Assembly: GCA_051001135.1 (NCBI GenBank)
Contig: JBPCNO010000050.1
Span: 1 to 26,955 of the forward strand
DNA length: 26,955 bases
Direction of reading: 5' to 3'
From: CAWHMN01 sp051001135
Lineage (GTDB): Bacteria; Acidobacteriota; Terriglobia; Terriglobales; Acidobacteriaceae
A model generated the notes under the pieces. The model ran no database searches and was not told where the DNA came from. It saw nothing but the letters and a program-made list of their open reading frames with translations. The position numbers and the translations under genes were made by a program. Positions 1 to 8,314 of this stretch are shown piece by piece. The stretch's first letter is position 1; every line of letters starts with the position of its first letter.

Positions 1-484
1 GTTCGACATCATCCATGATGATGAAGTGATCGAGATGCGCGAGCAGGGCGGGCACCTGGTTCCGGTCCGTCTCGAGCAACAAGCGGTCGGCGAGCCGAAA
101 GGTCTGGCAATCCCCCTGAATGCGTCCCTGCGCATTCAGAACGAAGTTGTAGTTCCCCTCGCCCAGGGCGAGGTCCTGCACATTATTGGTGAGCATCCCA
201 TTCAACCAGCGGGAGCGGTCTTCTCCGCGGACTTCAATGCGCGCGCGGTAGCCCCGGTCGAAGATGCCTGTGCCCCCGAGGAGCGCGTGCAGTTCGCATT
301 CGCGTCCGCTGAAGGCGCCGGGAGTATATCCGCCGCGGTACTGATCCAGTTCCAGGGTACTAACGTGAGTACTCAGCGCCTCGGCGAGGGCGGTCGGGCG
401 AGCGCCCTCTGCACCCGTACCGCGCGAGGTGGTGGGGGCCGCATCCACGGGATCAATCGCCGCATTATTTGGGGAGTCGCTCAT
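1..484 (-). CDS. ygfZ: YgfZ/GcvT-like folate-binding protein, N-terminal part (runs off left edge)
   Basis: Reading the minus strand from the ATG at 484 gives 161 codons without a stop up to the window edge. After a low-complexity head of about 45 residues comes a block typical of the GcvT/YgfZ fold: a short IFDRGYRARIEV segment, then RGEDRSRWLNGMLTNNVQDL and GNYNFVLNAQGRIQGD. In this family the segment forms the tetrahydrofolate-binding beta domain, and YgfZ members help maintain iron-sulfur enzymes. The diagnostic KGC-x-GQE motif of YgfZ lies further downstream and is outside the window, so an aminomethyltransferase relative is not excluded. The gene is divergent from the metallopeptidase, with only 61 bases between the two starts, so both promoters must be in that gap or inside the coding ends. 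Confidence 0.75.
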   Translation of the reverse strand, partial: MSDSPNNAAIDPVDAAPTTSRGTGAEGARPTALAEALSTHVSTLELDQYRGGYTPGAFSGRECELHALLGGTGIFDRGYRARIEVRGEDRSRWLNGMLTNNVQDLALGEGNYNFVLNAQGRIQGDCQTFRLADRLLLETDRNQVPALLAHLDHFIIMDDVE

Positions 485-545
485 TGCGGGGCCTGATGAG
501 AGTATAGCTTTGGAGCAGAGATTCACGGGGCGAGACGAGGCGGGT

Positions 546-2180
546 ATGCGGAGGAGCCGAGCAGTACGGCAGATAACATTGGCGATGGCTTTGCCGCTGG
601 TTGGGCTGGCGCTTCATGCGCAGGCGAAGCCGGGTTCCGTGCCCACACCGCCGCCGCCGGTAAGCTCCGGTGCGTCTCCGGGCTCGTCTCCTGGCTCGCC
701 CTCGGGCTCATCCTCTGCCCCGACGTCAGCGACGCCGGAGAAGCACATCACGCCGGAGCAGGCCAAGGAGCTCTTTGCGTCCGTCGATCCTATCCTGCGC
801 TTCGCGAGCGACGACTCGAAGCTGCCCCTGCGGCGCTCTGTGAAAAAACGGCTCACCAACCGCGCGGAGGTGGAGCACTATGTACTCTCAAAGTTAAAAG
901 AAGATAAGGACACGAAACGGCTGGAACGCGCGGAGATCGTGCTTAAGAAGTTCGGTCTCCTCGACCGCGATTTTCAGTTGCAGCCATTCATCATCAGTCT
1001 GCTCACCGAGCAGATCGCCGGCTACTATGACAGCAAGACCAAGACCGTGAACCTGCTGGATTGGATTGCGCCAGAGGAGCAGAAACCGGTGTTGGCGCAT
1101 GAGCTGACCCATGCCCTGCAGGATCAGCATGTCGATCTGGAGAAGTGGGCCGACCAGACGATCCAGGGAACCGCGCATACCGTGGATGAGGACAACCGGC
1201 ATCTGGCGGTTGATGAAGCGGATACCGCGCGGAATGCAGTCGCCGAAGGACAGGCGATGGTCGTCTTCCTGGACTGGAGCCTCAAGCCTTCCGGTAGAAA
1301 CCTGGCAACCATGCCGGATGTAGCCGATCAGCTTGGCGACGAGATAGACGAGTCCCGTAGTTCGCCGATCCTGTCGCGGGCGCCCCTGCTGTTGAAGGCG
1401 TCGTTGCTTTTTCCGTATCGCGCCGGTCTCAACTTCGAACAGACTGTGCTCCGTGACCAGGGCCCCGAGGCTGCCTTTGCCCAGGCGCTCGATCGGCCGC
1501 CGGCATCGAGTTACGAGATCATGAATCCGCACGTATGGGAGCAAAGCGCACACGTGCCGATGCTGCGCATGCCGGACATTCACCCGCTGCTCGCGGCGGC
1601 ATACGACCCATACGATATCGGTGTCATGGGAGAGTTGGACGTGCGCATCCTGATGGAACTCTTTGGCGGACGCGACGTGGCCGCGGTGCTAACGCCGGAG
1701 TGGGATGGCGGCTTGTATTATGCGGCGCAGAGCAAGCGGGCGGCAACCTCGCAGCAGAAATCCTCGACCGCGTCGGTTTCGCTGTTCTATCTCTCACGGT
1801 GGAAGAGTGCTGCAGCAGCATCAAGCTTTGCGGACATCTACGCCACCAACCTTCCGCGGAAGTACACCCGTGCCGTACGCCGCGCCGCAGAGTCCGCCGG
1901 TGCGGATACCCCGGCGCAAGGCGGCAAAACCGCGGTTGCCGAGCGAATCTTCGATACTGAAGAAGGCCCGGTGTTGATTGCAGTCGATGGCAAACAGGTC
2001 TTCATCAGCGAGAGCTTCGACCTGGAGACGGCGCGCAAGCTGCAGTTCGTCCTCACCGGTGCACAATCCGGCGCCGAACAGCAGGTGGTATGGAGCGCCC
2101 CCGGCAGCGCCGAGTTGACCGGCAGTCTGCGCCGCATGCTTCCGGAGTTCGGCGCCATGTGCGTCACTCTGCCACACTGA
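546..2180 (+). CDS. secreted HExxH zinc metallopeptidase-like protein, function unknown
   Basis: The ATG at 546 gives 544 residues starting with a good signal peptide (RRSRAV, then a hydrophobic stretch ending at LALHAQA). An in-frame ATG at 429 lies inside the divergent ygfZ gene and would spoil the signal peptide. A Pro/Ser-rich linker (about residues 25-60) follows. HELTH at residues 185-189 is a classical HExxH zinc motif and is followed by ALQDQH. EGQA at about residue 234 is placed where gluzincin-type peptidases carry the third zinc ligand Glu. The rest is mixed alpha/beta with no motif I recognise. The protein is probably periplasmic or secreted. Catalysis is inferred from the motif only, and the substrate is unknown. 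Confidence 0.8.
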   Translation: MRRSRAVRQITLAMALPLVGLALHAQAKPGSVPTPPPPVSSGASPGSSPGSPSGSSSAPTSATPEKHITPEQAKELFASVDPILRFASDDSKLPLRRSVKKRLTNRAEVEHYVLSKLKEDKDTKRLERAEIVLKKFGLLDRDFQLQPFIISLLTEQIAGYYDSKTKTVNLLDWIAPEEQKPVLAHELTHALQDQHVDLEKWADQTIQGTAHTVDEDNRHLAVDEADTARNAVAEGQAMVVFLDWSLKPSGRNLATMPDVADQLGDEIDESRSSPILSRAPLLLKASLLFPYRAGLNFEQTVLRDQGPEAAFAQALDRPPASSYEIMNPHVWEQSAHVPMLRMPDIHPLLAAAYDPYDIGVMGELDVRILMELFGGRDVAAVLTPEWDGGLYYAAQSKRAATSQQKSSTASVSLFYLSRWKSAAAASSFADIYATNLPRKYTRAVRRAAESAGADTPAQGGKTAVAERIFDTEEGPVLIAVDGKQVFISESFDLETARKLQFVLTGAQSGAEQQVVWSAPGSAELTGSLRRMLPEFGAMCVTLPH

Positions 2181-2187
2181 ACGTCGC

Positions 2188-2218
2188 TTCACCTGGGTTG
2201 TAAGACGCCGTTTATACT
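2188..2218 (+). promoter_or_regulatory. candidate sigma70-type promoter for the eight-gene plus-strand run
   Basis: TATACT at 2213-2218 is a good -10 match. TTCACC at 2188-2193 is a partial -35 match with a 19-base spacer, longer than ideal. It lies just after the metallopeptidase stop and about 90 bases upstream of the mtnP start, the first gene of the run. Seen in sequence; promoter activity is inferred. Confidence 0.35.
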
Positions 2219-2296
2219 TGGGGCTCCGGTTCACGTGAGAGCACAGGCCGCGCATGCATTTGCGCGACCCGGCCCGCGGAGAACATCTTGGGATGC

Positions 2297-2300
2297 GGAG
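2297..2300 (+). promoter_or_regulatory. ribosome binding site that fixes a TTG start for mtnP
   Basis: GGAG ends six bases before TTG at 2307. The only in-frame ATG/GTG-type alternative is at 2235, which would add 24 residues unlike the family. The family begins just before the IGIIGGSGL motif, which this TTG start reproduces. Confidence 0.6.
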
Positions 2301-2306
2301 AACATT

Positions 2307-3170
2307 TTGGCAGAAGCAGAAATCGGCATTATCGGCGGCAGCGGTTTATATGCAATGCCCGGCATGACAGCTACGCGCGAGGAGACGATCACCACCCCTT
2401 TCGGCAACCCCTCTGACAGCTATGCGCTGGGAGAACTGGATGGCCGCAAGGTAGCGTTTCTGGCACGGCACGGTCGCGGACATCGCCTGTTGCCATCGGA
2501 GCTCAACTTCCGCGCCAATATCCATGGCATGAAGCAGCTTGGCGTCGAGCGCATCGTTTCGGTCTCAGCCGTGGGCTCGTTGAAGCAGGAGCATAAGCCC
2601 ACCGATTTCGTGGTGCCTGACCAATTCATCGACCGTACCTACGCGCGGATCTCGACCTTCTTTGGCGACGGCGTGGTGGCGCATGTCGCCTTCGGCGATC
2701 CCGTATGCGCCACGGTAGCCGCCGCCATCGGCAAAGGTTGCGAGGAAGCTGGGGTCGTCGGCAAGCGAGGCGGAACCTATGTCTGCATGGAGGGTCCGCA
2801 GTTCTCGACACGCGCCGAGTCGAACCTCTACCGCAGTTGGGGCGCGGATGTGATCGGCATGACCAATCTGCAGGAGGCCAAGCTCGCGCGTGAGGCCGAG
2901 ATCTGCTATGCCACGCTGGCCATGGTCACCGATTACGATTGCTGGCACGAAGGCCACGACGATGTCACGGTCGAGCAGATCGTCGCCGTCATCCACCAGA
3001 ACGCCGCGAATGCCGCCAAGGTGCTGCGCGCAGCCGTCGCGGCTCTTCCGCGCGACCGCGCCTGTGGCTGTGCCACCGCGCTCAAGTTCGCCATCATGAC
3101 CAGCCGTGAGACGATTCCGGCGGCGACACGCACCAAGCTCGATCTGCTGATCGGCAAATATATCTCCTGA
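2307..3170 (+). CDS. mtnP: S-methyl-5'-thioadenosine phosphorylase
   Basis: This enzyme phosphorolyses methylthioadenosine, the by-product of polyamine and other SAM-dependent reactions, to adenine and methylthioribose-1-phosphate. The protein (287 aa, usual length) starts with the nucleoside phosphorylase motif IGIIGGSGLY. It has the RHGRGHR phosphate-site segment, FRANIHGMK, the VPDQFIDRT loop, MEGPQFSTRAES and GMTNLQEAKLAREAEICYA. TDYDCW carries the acidic pair that binds adenine N7/6-amino groups in MTAPs, favouring MTAP over a guanosine/inosine phosphorylase. The TTG start is chosen from the GGAG six bases upstream and family length. The next gene, a PfkB kinase, begins 17 bases after the stop, so the two are probably co-transcribed for nucleoside/ribose salvage. 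Confidence 0.9.
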   Translation: MAEAEIGIIGGSGLYAMPGMTATREETITTPFGNPSDSYALGELDGRKVAFLARHGRGHRLLPSELNFRANIHGMKQLGVERIVSVSAVGSLKQEHKPTDFVVPDQFIDRTYARISTFFGDGVVAHVAFGDPVCATVAAAIGKGCEEAGVVGKRGGTYVCMEGPQFSTRAESNLYRSWGADVIGMTNLQEAKLAREAEICYATLAMVTDYDCWHEGHDDVTVEQIVAVIHQNAANAAKVLRAAVAALPRDRACGCATALKFAIMTSRETIPAATRTKLDLLIGKYIS

Positions 3171-3187
3171 AGGGTTCTGATCACACT

Positions 3188-4126
3188 ATGTCCATCCTGG
3201 TAGTAGGCAGCGTTGCCTTTGACAGCATTGAGACGCCCCATGGCCGCGTCGATCACATTCTGGGGGGCGCCGCGACGCACTTCGCCCTCGCCGCAAGCTT
3301 CTTCACCGATGTGCGCGTGATCGCCGTAGTCGGCGAAGACTTCACCGCGGAGCACGAGAACGTTCTCAAGAAGCGCGGTGTGGATACACGCGGTCTTGAG
3401 CATGTGAAGGGGAAGAGTTTCCATTGGACCGGTTCGTACGTGAAGAACCTGAACGAGGCCGAGACGCTCGCGACCGAGCTGAACGTCTTTGAGACGTTTT
3501 CCCCAAAGATTCCCCAGGACTATCTCGCGAGTGACTATCTGTTTCTGGCGAACATCGATCCGGTATTGCAGGCGAACGTTCGCAAGCAGATGCCCAAAGT
3601 GCGGATGGTATGCGGCGACACTATGAACTATTGGATCACCGGCCACGGGGCCAACCTCGCCAAGGTCCTGGAAGGGTTGGACACGCTGCTGATCAACGAT
3701 GGTGAGGCCAAGCTGCTGGCCAAGGAGGACAACCTGGTGCTGGCGGCCCGAAAAGTATTGGCGATGGGGCCTAAATCGCTTATCGTCAAGCACGGCGAAT
3801 ACGGATCCACTGCTTTCTTCAGCGAGCGATCGTTCCCGGGTGCATCGCACACATCCGTCGCGACCCCTTTCCGTGCGCCCGCCCTGCCGCTCGACGCCGT
3901 CGTCGATCCCACGGGCGCGGGCGATTCGTTCGCCGGTGGATTCTTCGGCTCTTTGGCTGCAGAGGGCACGGTGACCCCGCAGAGCTTCAAGAAGGCTATG
4001 TTCTATGGCAGCGTGATGGGATCCTTCGCCGTCGAAAAGTTCGGTACGGAGCGCGTGCAGTCGCTCACCCGCGAGGAGATCGATGCGCGCTTCCGGCTCT
4101 TCCGCCAGCTCTCGCATCTTGACTGA
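3188..4126 (+). CDS. PfkB-family carbohydrate/nucleoside kinase
   Basis: A 312-residue ribokinase-fold kinase. The N-terminal GGAATHFA (about residues 26-33) is the first PfkB signature, shaped for sugar binding. DPTGAGDSFAGG (residues 240-251) is the second signature, with Asp246 as catalytic base and the anion hole at GAGD. FxxNDGEAK-like residues around 169-174 match the NxxE region that binds magnesium-phosphate. The position directly after mtnP suggests a nucleoside or ribose-type substrate such as adenosine or methylthioribose, but MtnK proper belongs to a different fold, and the substrate cannot be read from sequence. The last 44 bases overlap the next gene. Confidence 0.85.
   Translation: MSILVVGSVAFDSIETPHGRVDHILGGAATHFALAASFFTDVRVIAVVGEDFTAEHENVLKKRGVDTRGLEHVKGKSFHWTGSYVKNLNEAETLATELNVFETFSPKIPQDYLASDYLFLANIDPVLQANVRKQMPKVRMVCGDTMNYWITGHGANLAKVLEGLDTLLINDGEAKLLAKEDNLVLAARKVLAMGPKSLIVKHGEYGSTAFFSERSFPGASHTSVATPFRAPALPLDAVVDPTGAGDSFAGGFFGSLAAEGTVTPQSFKKAMFYGSVMGSFAVEKFGTERVQSLTREEIDARFRLFRQLSHLD
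4074..4078 (+). promoter_or_regulatory. ribosome binding site inside pfkB for the overlapping glycosyltransferase gene
   Basis: AGGAG lies four bases before ATG 4083, within the 3' coding end of the kinase gene. It supports the upstream ATG over the GTG at 4137, which has no comparable site. Confidence 0.55.
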
Positions 4127-5825
4127 AGCGGCCTCGGTGGATGGAGCGGTCGATCTTTCGGGGCATCGGCTGCTTCGTCAACGGCTAGGCCAGGAACTCT
4201 GGCTGGTAGCGGCTGGTTCGTTCGCGCTGTCACTGATATCGCTCGTCTATTGCTACACGCATGGACTGCTGCTGCTCTATGGCGACGCAGTCGCGCACCT
4301 CCATATCGCCCGCCGCATCTTTGACTCGCAGACCCCCGGTTTCCGCCAGCTTGGTTCGGTCTGGCTGCCACTCTCGCACCTGATGCTTGTCCCATTTGTG
4401 CAGAAGATGAGCTGGTGGCAGAGCGGGCTCGCCGGGGCGTGGCCGTCCATGGCGTGTTACGTCTTGGCCTGCGTCGCGCTCTATTGGCTGGCCCGCTGCT
4501 GGATGCCGCCTCTAGCCTCTGTTCTGGCGCTCGCCTTCTTCGCGCTCAATCCAGGCCTTCTCTATTTCGCGACAACGGCCATGACGGAGCCGCTCTTTCT
4601 GGCGGAGATGCTGTGGTCCGCGCTTCTGCTGGTCCTGTTCGCCCGCGCGGTGGCGGAATCGGCCCTGCCGCACGCCGGACGGCTACTCAGCGCGCTTTCG
4701 TTGGTGCTGGTGGCCGCGGTCTTCACGCGCTACGATGGCTGGATCTACGCCGCCGCCGTTTGGTGCGTCGCGACGGCGATCATCCTGCGCCGGCGGAATC
4801 TGCGCGAGCGGCTCACCGGCACATGGGTGCTCTTTACTGTGGTCGCAGCCGTCGCGCCGTTGATCTGGATCGCCTACAACGCCAAGCAGTTCCACGACCC
4901 GCTGGACTTCATTCGCGGCCCCTACTCCGCGCGAGCGATCGAGGCACGGACCGGCGCGCCCGGGGCGCCGCACTATCCTGGCTATCACAACATGGGCGTG
5001 GCGACGCTCTACTTCGTCAAAGCCGCGGAGCTCGGTGCGGTGACTCCGTATGCGGCGAACGCGCTCCTCCTGCTTGCTGTCGCCGGTACCTGTGCCGCAC
5101 AGTGGACGCGCAACCGCATCGGCCTCGCCGCCACCATGCTGCTGTGGATTCCGCTGCCGTTCTACGCCTACTCGGTAGCCTATGGATCCGTGCCCATCTT
5201 CATCCCTGTCTGGTGGCCGTTCTCCTGGTACAACACTCGGTATGGAATGGAACTATTGCCTGCGTTCGCCCTCTTCTGCGCGTTTCTGATCGACAGACTC
5301 ATGCGCTGGCAGCGGCGTCTGCACTCCTTTCTTCCAGCGATCGTTACTGTGCTGGTGCTGGTGAACACGACGCTGCTGCTGCACGCCGGACCGCTCGTCT
5401 ATGGTGAAGCAGTGGCAAACTCCGCTACTCGCATCCCCTTCGAAAAAGCGCTCGCACGTACGCTTGAGGGCCTTCCGGCGCACGCCAGCATTCTCATGTA
5501 TACCTCTAACCACATTGGCGCGGTGCAGCAGGCCGGCATACCGCTGCGGCACATCGTCAACGAGGTAGATTACTATCGCTGGCAGGCAGCCCTCAAACAC
5601 CCGGCTCAGGCCGCGGATTTCGTAGTGGCCATCGATGGAGACGCAGTGGCGCAGGCAGTTTCCATGCATCCGGCAGATCTCCAGTTGCTCGATGTCGTCT
5701 GCGGGAGAGGCCAGGGGTGTGCGCGGGTGTATCGTTCGCATGGGAGCGGAGCGGGCCTGGACAACTCAGGCTTCGATGCAGGGAATCCAGACGCAAGCCA
5801 GGCAGAGGAGCACGGAAACCGGTGA
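4083..5825 (+). CDS. GT-C type membrane glycosyltransferase (GT39/ArnT-like)
   Basis: A 580-residue polytopic membrane protein with about ten to twelve hydrophobic segments between residues 40 and 450 and a soluble C-terminal tail. After the first membrane segment comes LLYGDAVAHLHIARRIFDS, a GT-C first-loop pattern in which an acidic residue acts in transfer from a polyprenyl-phosphate sugar. GSVWLPLSHLM and FTRYDGWIYA further fit this superfamily. Donor and acceptor are unknown; glycosylation of a periplasmic protein, lipid or polysaccharide is likely. ATG 4083 has a strong AGGAG and overlaps pfkB by 44 bases. A GTG at 4137 would abolish the overlap. The downstream MgtC gene starts two bases after this stop, so this is an internal operon gene. 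Confidence 0.8.
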   Translation: MRASGSSASSRILTEAASVDGAVDLSGHRLLRQRLGQELWLVAAGSFALSLISLVYCYTHGLLLLYGDAVAHLHIARRIFDSQTPGFRQLGSVWLPLSHLMLVPFVQKMSWWQSGLAGAWPSMACYVLACVALYWLARCWMPPLASVLALAFFALNPGLLYFATTAMTEPLFLAEMLWSALLLVLFARAVAESALPHAGRLLSALSLVLVAAVFTRYDGWIYAAAVWCVATAIILRRRNLRERLTGTWVLFTVVAAVAPLIWIAYNAKQFHDPLDFIRGPYSARAIEARTGAPGAPHYPGYHNMGVATLYFVKAAELGAVTPYAANALLLLAVAGTCAAQWTRNRIGLAATMLLWIPLPFYAYSVAYGSVPIFIPVWWPFSWYNTRYGMELLPAFALFCAFLIDRLMRWQRRLHSFLPAIVTVLVLVNTTLLLHAGPLVYGEAVANSATRIPFEKALARTLEGLPAHASILMYTSNHIGAVQQAGIPLRHIVNEVDYYRWQAALKHPAQAADFVVAIDGDAVAQAVSMHPADLQLLDVVCGRGQGCARVYRSHGSGAGLDNSGFDAGNPDASQAEEHGNR

Positions 5826-5827
5826 GT

Positions 5828-6535
5828 ATGACGCAGCCAGGACACGCGCTTAGCTTCAGCCAGGTGGAGCAGTGGGGGCTTACGGCTGCGATCGTCGGGC
5901 GGTTGCTGCTGGCTTCGGTGCTGGGCGGAGCGGTGGGGTTGGACCGTGAGTTCCGCCACAAGGCTTCCGGCATCCGGACCAACCTGCTCATCTGCTTTGG
6001 CGCGGCCCTGTTCACCTATCTCTCCGCCGTCGTTGCCGGAGAGGGCAGCACCAACAAGGGCCAGATCGCGTCCAACATTGTGCAGGGCGTCGGCTTTCTG
6101 GGCGCCGGGCTGATTCTGCATAATCGTAACCGCATCAGTGGCTTGACCAGCGCTGCCACGGTCTTCGCCGTGGCGGCAATCGGCATGGCCAGTGGCGCGG
6201 GACTCTATCTGCCGGCGACCTTCGCCACGGTACTGGTGATTGCCGCACTCGAATTTGTCGGTATGTGGGAGACGAAATCAAACCTCAAGATGCAGATCAG
6301 GATCTACGAGGTGCGCGGTACGGATTCTCAAGCCCTCACGGACGCGGTGGTGCGCGCAATGGACCAGGAAGAGCGGCGTCTGCAAAACCTGCAGCAGGAT
6401 AGATTGGGCTCGGTCGATCGCGTATCCTTCCCCGTGATGGCGACTCACAAGAAGCACAAACGGCTGGTGGCGCTGCTTGAGAGTGAAGCGGCGGTGCAGC
6501 AGGTGCGCACCTTCCATAGCTGGGAGGAAGAGTGA
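5828..6535 (+). CDS. MgtC/SapB-family inner-membrane protein
   Basis: A 235-residue protein. The first 150 residues carry the MgtC signature: GAVGLDREFRHKASGIRTN (residues 34-52) after one membrane segment, then GVGFLGAGLIL, GLTSAATVFAVAAIGMASGAG and further hydrophobic helices. The C-terminal 80 residues are a soluble ACT-like domain, as in the longer MgtC class. Virulence-type MgtC proteins modulate F1Fo ATPase and adaptation to low magnesium, but many environmental homologues have no known role. The start follows the previous stop by two bases, and the TGA overlaps the dapF ATG by one base, so translation is probably coupled. I do not see a magnesium riboswitch or long leader. Confidence 0.88.
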   Translation: MTQPGHALSFSQVEQWGLTAAIVGRLLLASVLGGAVGLDREFRHKASGIRTNLLICFGAALFTYLSAVVAGEGSTNKGQIASNIVQGVGFLGAGLILHNRNRISGLTSAATVFAVAAIGMASGAGLYLPATFATVLVIAALEFVGMWETKSNLKMQIRIYEVRGTDSQALTDAVVRAMDQEERRLQNLQQDRLGSVDRVSFPVMATHKKHKRLVALLESEAAVQQVRTFHSWEEE

Positions 6536-7362
6536 TGCGCGTCAGCAAGGCGCACGCCTGCGGGAATGATTTCCTCATCGTGGACGATGCCGCTGCACGC
6601 GGCCGCGACTATGCGGGACTTGCCCGCACGCTCTGCGCTCGGACGACGAGCGTCGGCGCGGACGGGGTTGAGTTCCTGACCTGGGTCGGCGACCGTGCGG
6701 GCCGCATTCGTCTTCACAATGCGGATGGCTCGATCGCAGAGATCTCCGGCAATGGCACCCGCTGCGTCGCGGCATGGATGGCTTACGAACATGGTTTGGC
6801 CACGGGGGACACGATCCTGCTGGAGACGGACGCGGGACCACGACAGTGCGGCATCGAAGAGCGGGAGAGCGCGCACTTTCTCATTCGCTCCGGCATGGGC
6901 ATTCCGACGGTTGAGCGCCGTCGTCTTGTGCTCGCTGACGGATCTTCCGTCGAAGGCGCAGTGGTCTCCACCGGCAATCCGCACTTCGTCATCTTCACGG
7001 ATGCGGATTTCGCCGTAGCTGGACGCTCGTGGGAAGAGATCGGCTCCCAGATCTGTTTCCATCCGGATTTCCCGAATCAGACGAACGTTGAATTCGTTCG
7101 TATCCTGACGCCCGGCCATATCGAGATACGGATCTTCGAGCGCGGCGTTGGTCCTACCTCATCCTCCGGCACTGGATCGAGTGCCGCTGCTGCCGCGGCC
7201 ATCGCTCTCGGTCACGCATCGAATAGCATCCGGGTGCGGGCTCCGGGTGGCGAGCAGATGGTGAAGTGGAACGGCGGCGGCACCGGCGAGTTGCAGCTTA
7301 CCGGGCCGGCACAGATCATCATGACCGGCGACGTCTTCCTCGCAGGGGAAACGATCCGGTGA
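6535..7362 (+). CDS. dapF: diaminopimelate epimerase homologue with both catalytic Cys replaced by Ser
   Basis: A 275-residue DapF-fold protein. DapF interconverts LL- and meso-diaminopimelate with two cysteines acting as acid and base. Substrate-binding residues are conserved: Asn11 (GNDF), Asn62 (HNADGS), Asn148 (STGNPH), Asn184 (NQTNVEF), Glu202-Arg203 (FERGVG). The catalytic positions are not: the first cysteine of the usual CGNGxRC is Ser71 (SGNGTRC), and the cysteine of ACGTG is Ser211 (SSGTG). Both codons are tcc, so this is not a one-base misread between Cys and Ser codons in an unclear spot. GGAGG seven bases upstream fixes the ATG at 6535; a GTG at 6532 is possible. The neighbours ldcA and mpl point to murein peptides containing diaminopimelate. 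It could be an epimerase variant, a dehydratase/isomerase of the same fold, or a binding protein. Confidence 0.85.
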   Translation: MRVSKAHACGNDFLIVDDAAARGRDYAGLARTLCARTTSVGADGVEFLTWVGDRAGRIRLHNADGSIAEISGNGTRCVAAWMAYEHGLATGDTILLETDAGPRQCGIEERESAHFLIRSGMGIPTVERRRLVLADGSSVEGAVVSTGNPHFVIFTDADFAVAGRSWEEIGSQICFHPDFPNQTNVEFVRILTPGHIEIRIFERGVGPTSSSGTGSSAAAAAAIALGHASNSIRVRAPGGEQMVKWNGGGTGELQLTGPAQIIMTGDVFLAGETIR

Positions 7363-8282
7363 AGATGCAGCCGCTTTTGCCCGGAGCGCGTCTTGCCGTG
7401 GTCTCCTTAGCCAGCAGCGCGAACCCCGAACGCGTACATCGTGGCGTGGAAGCGCTGCAGCGGCTTGGATACCTGCCTCAACTGTTTCCTACAGCGCTTG
7501 CGAAATCGCCGCCGTATTTTGCCGGGACCCCGGCCGATCGCCTTGCCGACCTGCATCGCGCCTTCGCTGATCCAACCATCGATGGCATTCTCTGTACCCG
7601 TGGCGGTTACGGATCGAATTATCTGCTGGAGGGCATGGATCTGGAACTGATTCGCAGCCATCCCAAGCCGTTTATCGGCTACAGCGACTACACGGCGATC
7701 CAGACATGGATGCTTGATCAGGCATCGATGCCCGTCTTCCATGGGCCCATGGTTGCCGCCGACTTCGCTCTCGAGTCAGGAGTCGATCTGCCCAGCTTCC
7801 AGGCAGCGCTCGGTGGCGAGGCCTATATCTTGGGGCCTGCCGCAGGTTTGCGTCCGCTTCGTTCTGGGACAGCACGCGGCATCCTCTATGGCGGGTGCCT
7901 AAGCCTGCTGACGCAGTCGCTCGGCACCCGCTTCGCTGCGCAAACAGAGGGCAAGCTGCTCTTTCTGGAGGACGTGGGCGCAAAGCCGTACCAGGCTGAC
8001 CGCATGTTGCGCCACCTGATGCTGGCGGGGAAGCTTGAGGGAGTTACCGGCATCGTCTTCGGCGAGATGCTGGATTGCAGCTCTCCAAATACCGCGCCCT
8101 CGCTGCTCGAAGATGCGATCATGGGCGTACTCGATCGGTTCCACGGTCCCATCGCCATCGGGCTGCGTTCGGGCCATGTCTCACGCGCCAACGTAACGCT
8201 GCCCTTGGGCGTCGAGGCAGAACTCGAAGTAAGCCCGGAAGCCACGAGCTTGCGCATCGCATCGCGCGAGCGCGAAGTCTGA
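7359..8282 (+). CDS. ldcA: LD-carboxypeptidase (S66 family), murein tetrapeptide carboxypeptidase
   Basis: This cytoplasmic serine peptidase removes the terminal D-Ala from murein tetrapeptides so that the tripeptide can be reused. The 307-residue protein has the S66 triad in order: nucleophile Ser109 in FIGYSDYT, Glu204 in LLFLEDVG and His273 in GLRSGHV. CTRGGYGSNYLL (about 79-90) is the typical family segment before the nucleophile. GTG 7359 overlaps the dapF stop by four bases (GTGA) and lies nine bases after AGGGGAA. The alternative ATG at 7365 is only two codons further on and cannot be excluded. It fits directly between dapF and mpl as part of a recycling pathway. Confidence 0.9.
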   Translation: MKMQPLLPGARLAVVSLASSANPERVHRGVEALQRLGYLPQLFPTALAKSPPYFAGTPADRLADLHRAFADPTIDGILCTRGGYGSNYLLEGMDLELIRSHPKPFIGYSDYTAIQTWMLDQASMPVFHGPMVAADFALESGVDLPSFQAALGGEAYILGPAAGLRPLRSGTARGILYGGCLSLLTQSLGTRFAAQTEGKLLFLEDVGAKPYQADRMLRHLMLAGKLEGVTGIVFGEMLDCSSPNTAPSLLEDAIMGVLDRFHGPIAIGLRSGHVSRANVTLPLGVEAELEVSPEATSLRIASREREV

Positions 8283-8314
8283 TTCGCAGGACGATCACTC
8301 CAGCACGAGGACGG

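Noticed and set aside
26..496. Plus-strand open frame of 156 codons at the left edge
   Set aside because: The minus strand over the same bases reads as a recognisable GcvT/YgfZ N-terminus with a proper start; the plus frame has no family resemblance.
2933..4117. Minus-strand open frame of 394 codons
   Set aside because: It lies opposite mtnP and the PfkB kinase, both with clear motifs. Long antisense frames are expected in GC-rich coding DNA.
8075..8314. N-terminal extension of Mpl by 80 codons
   Set aside because: It lies entirely in the ldcA coding region in another frame. The conserved Mpl N-terminus begins right after ATG 8315, which has a GAGG site.
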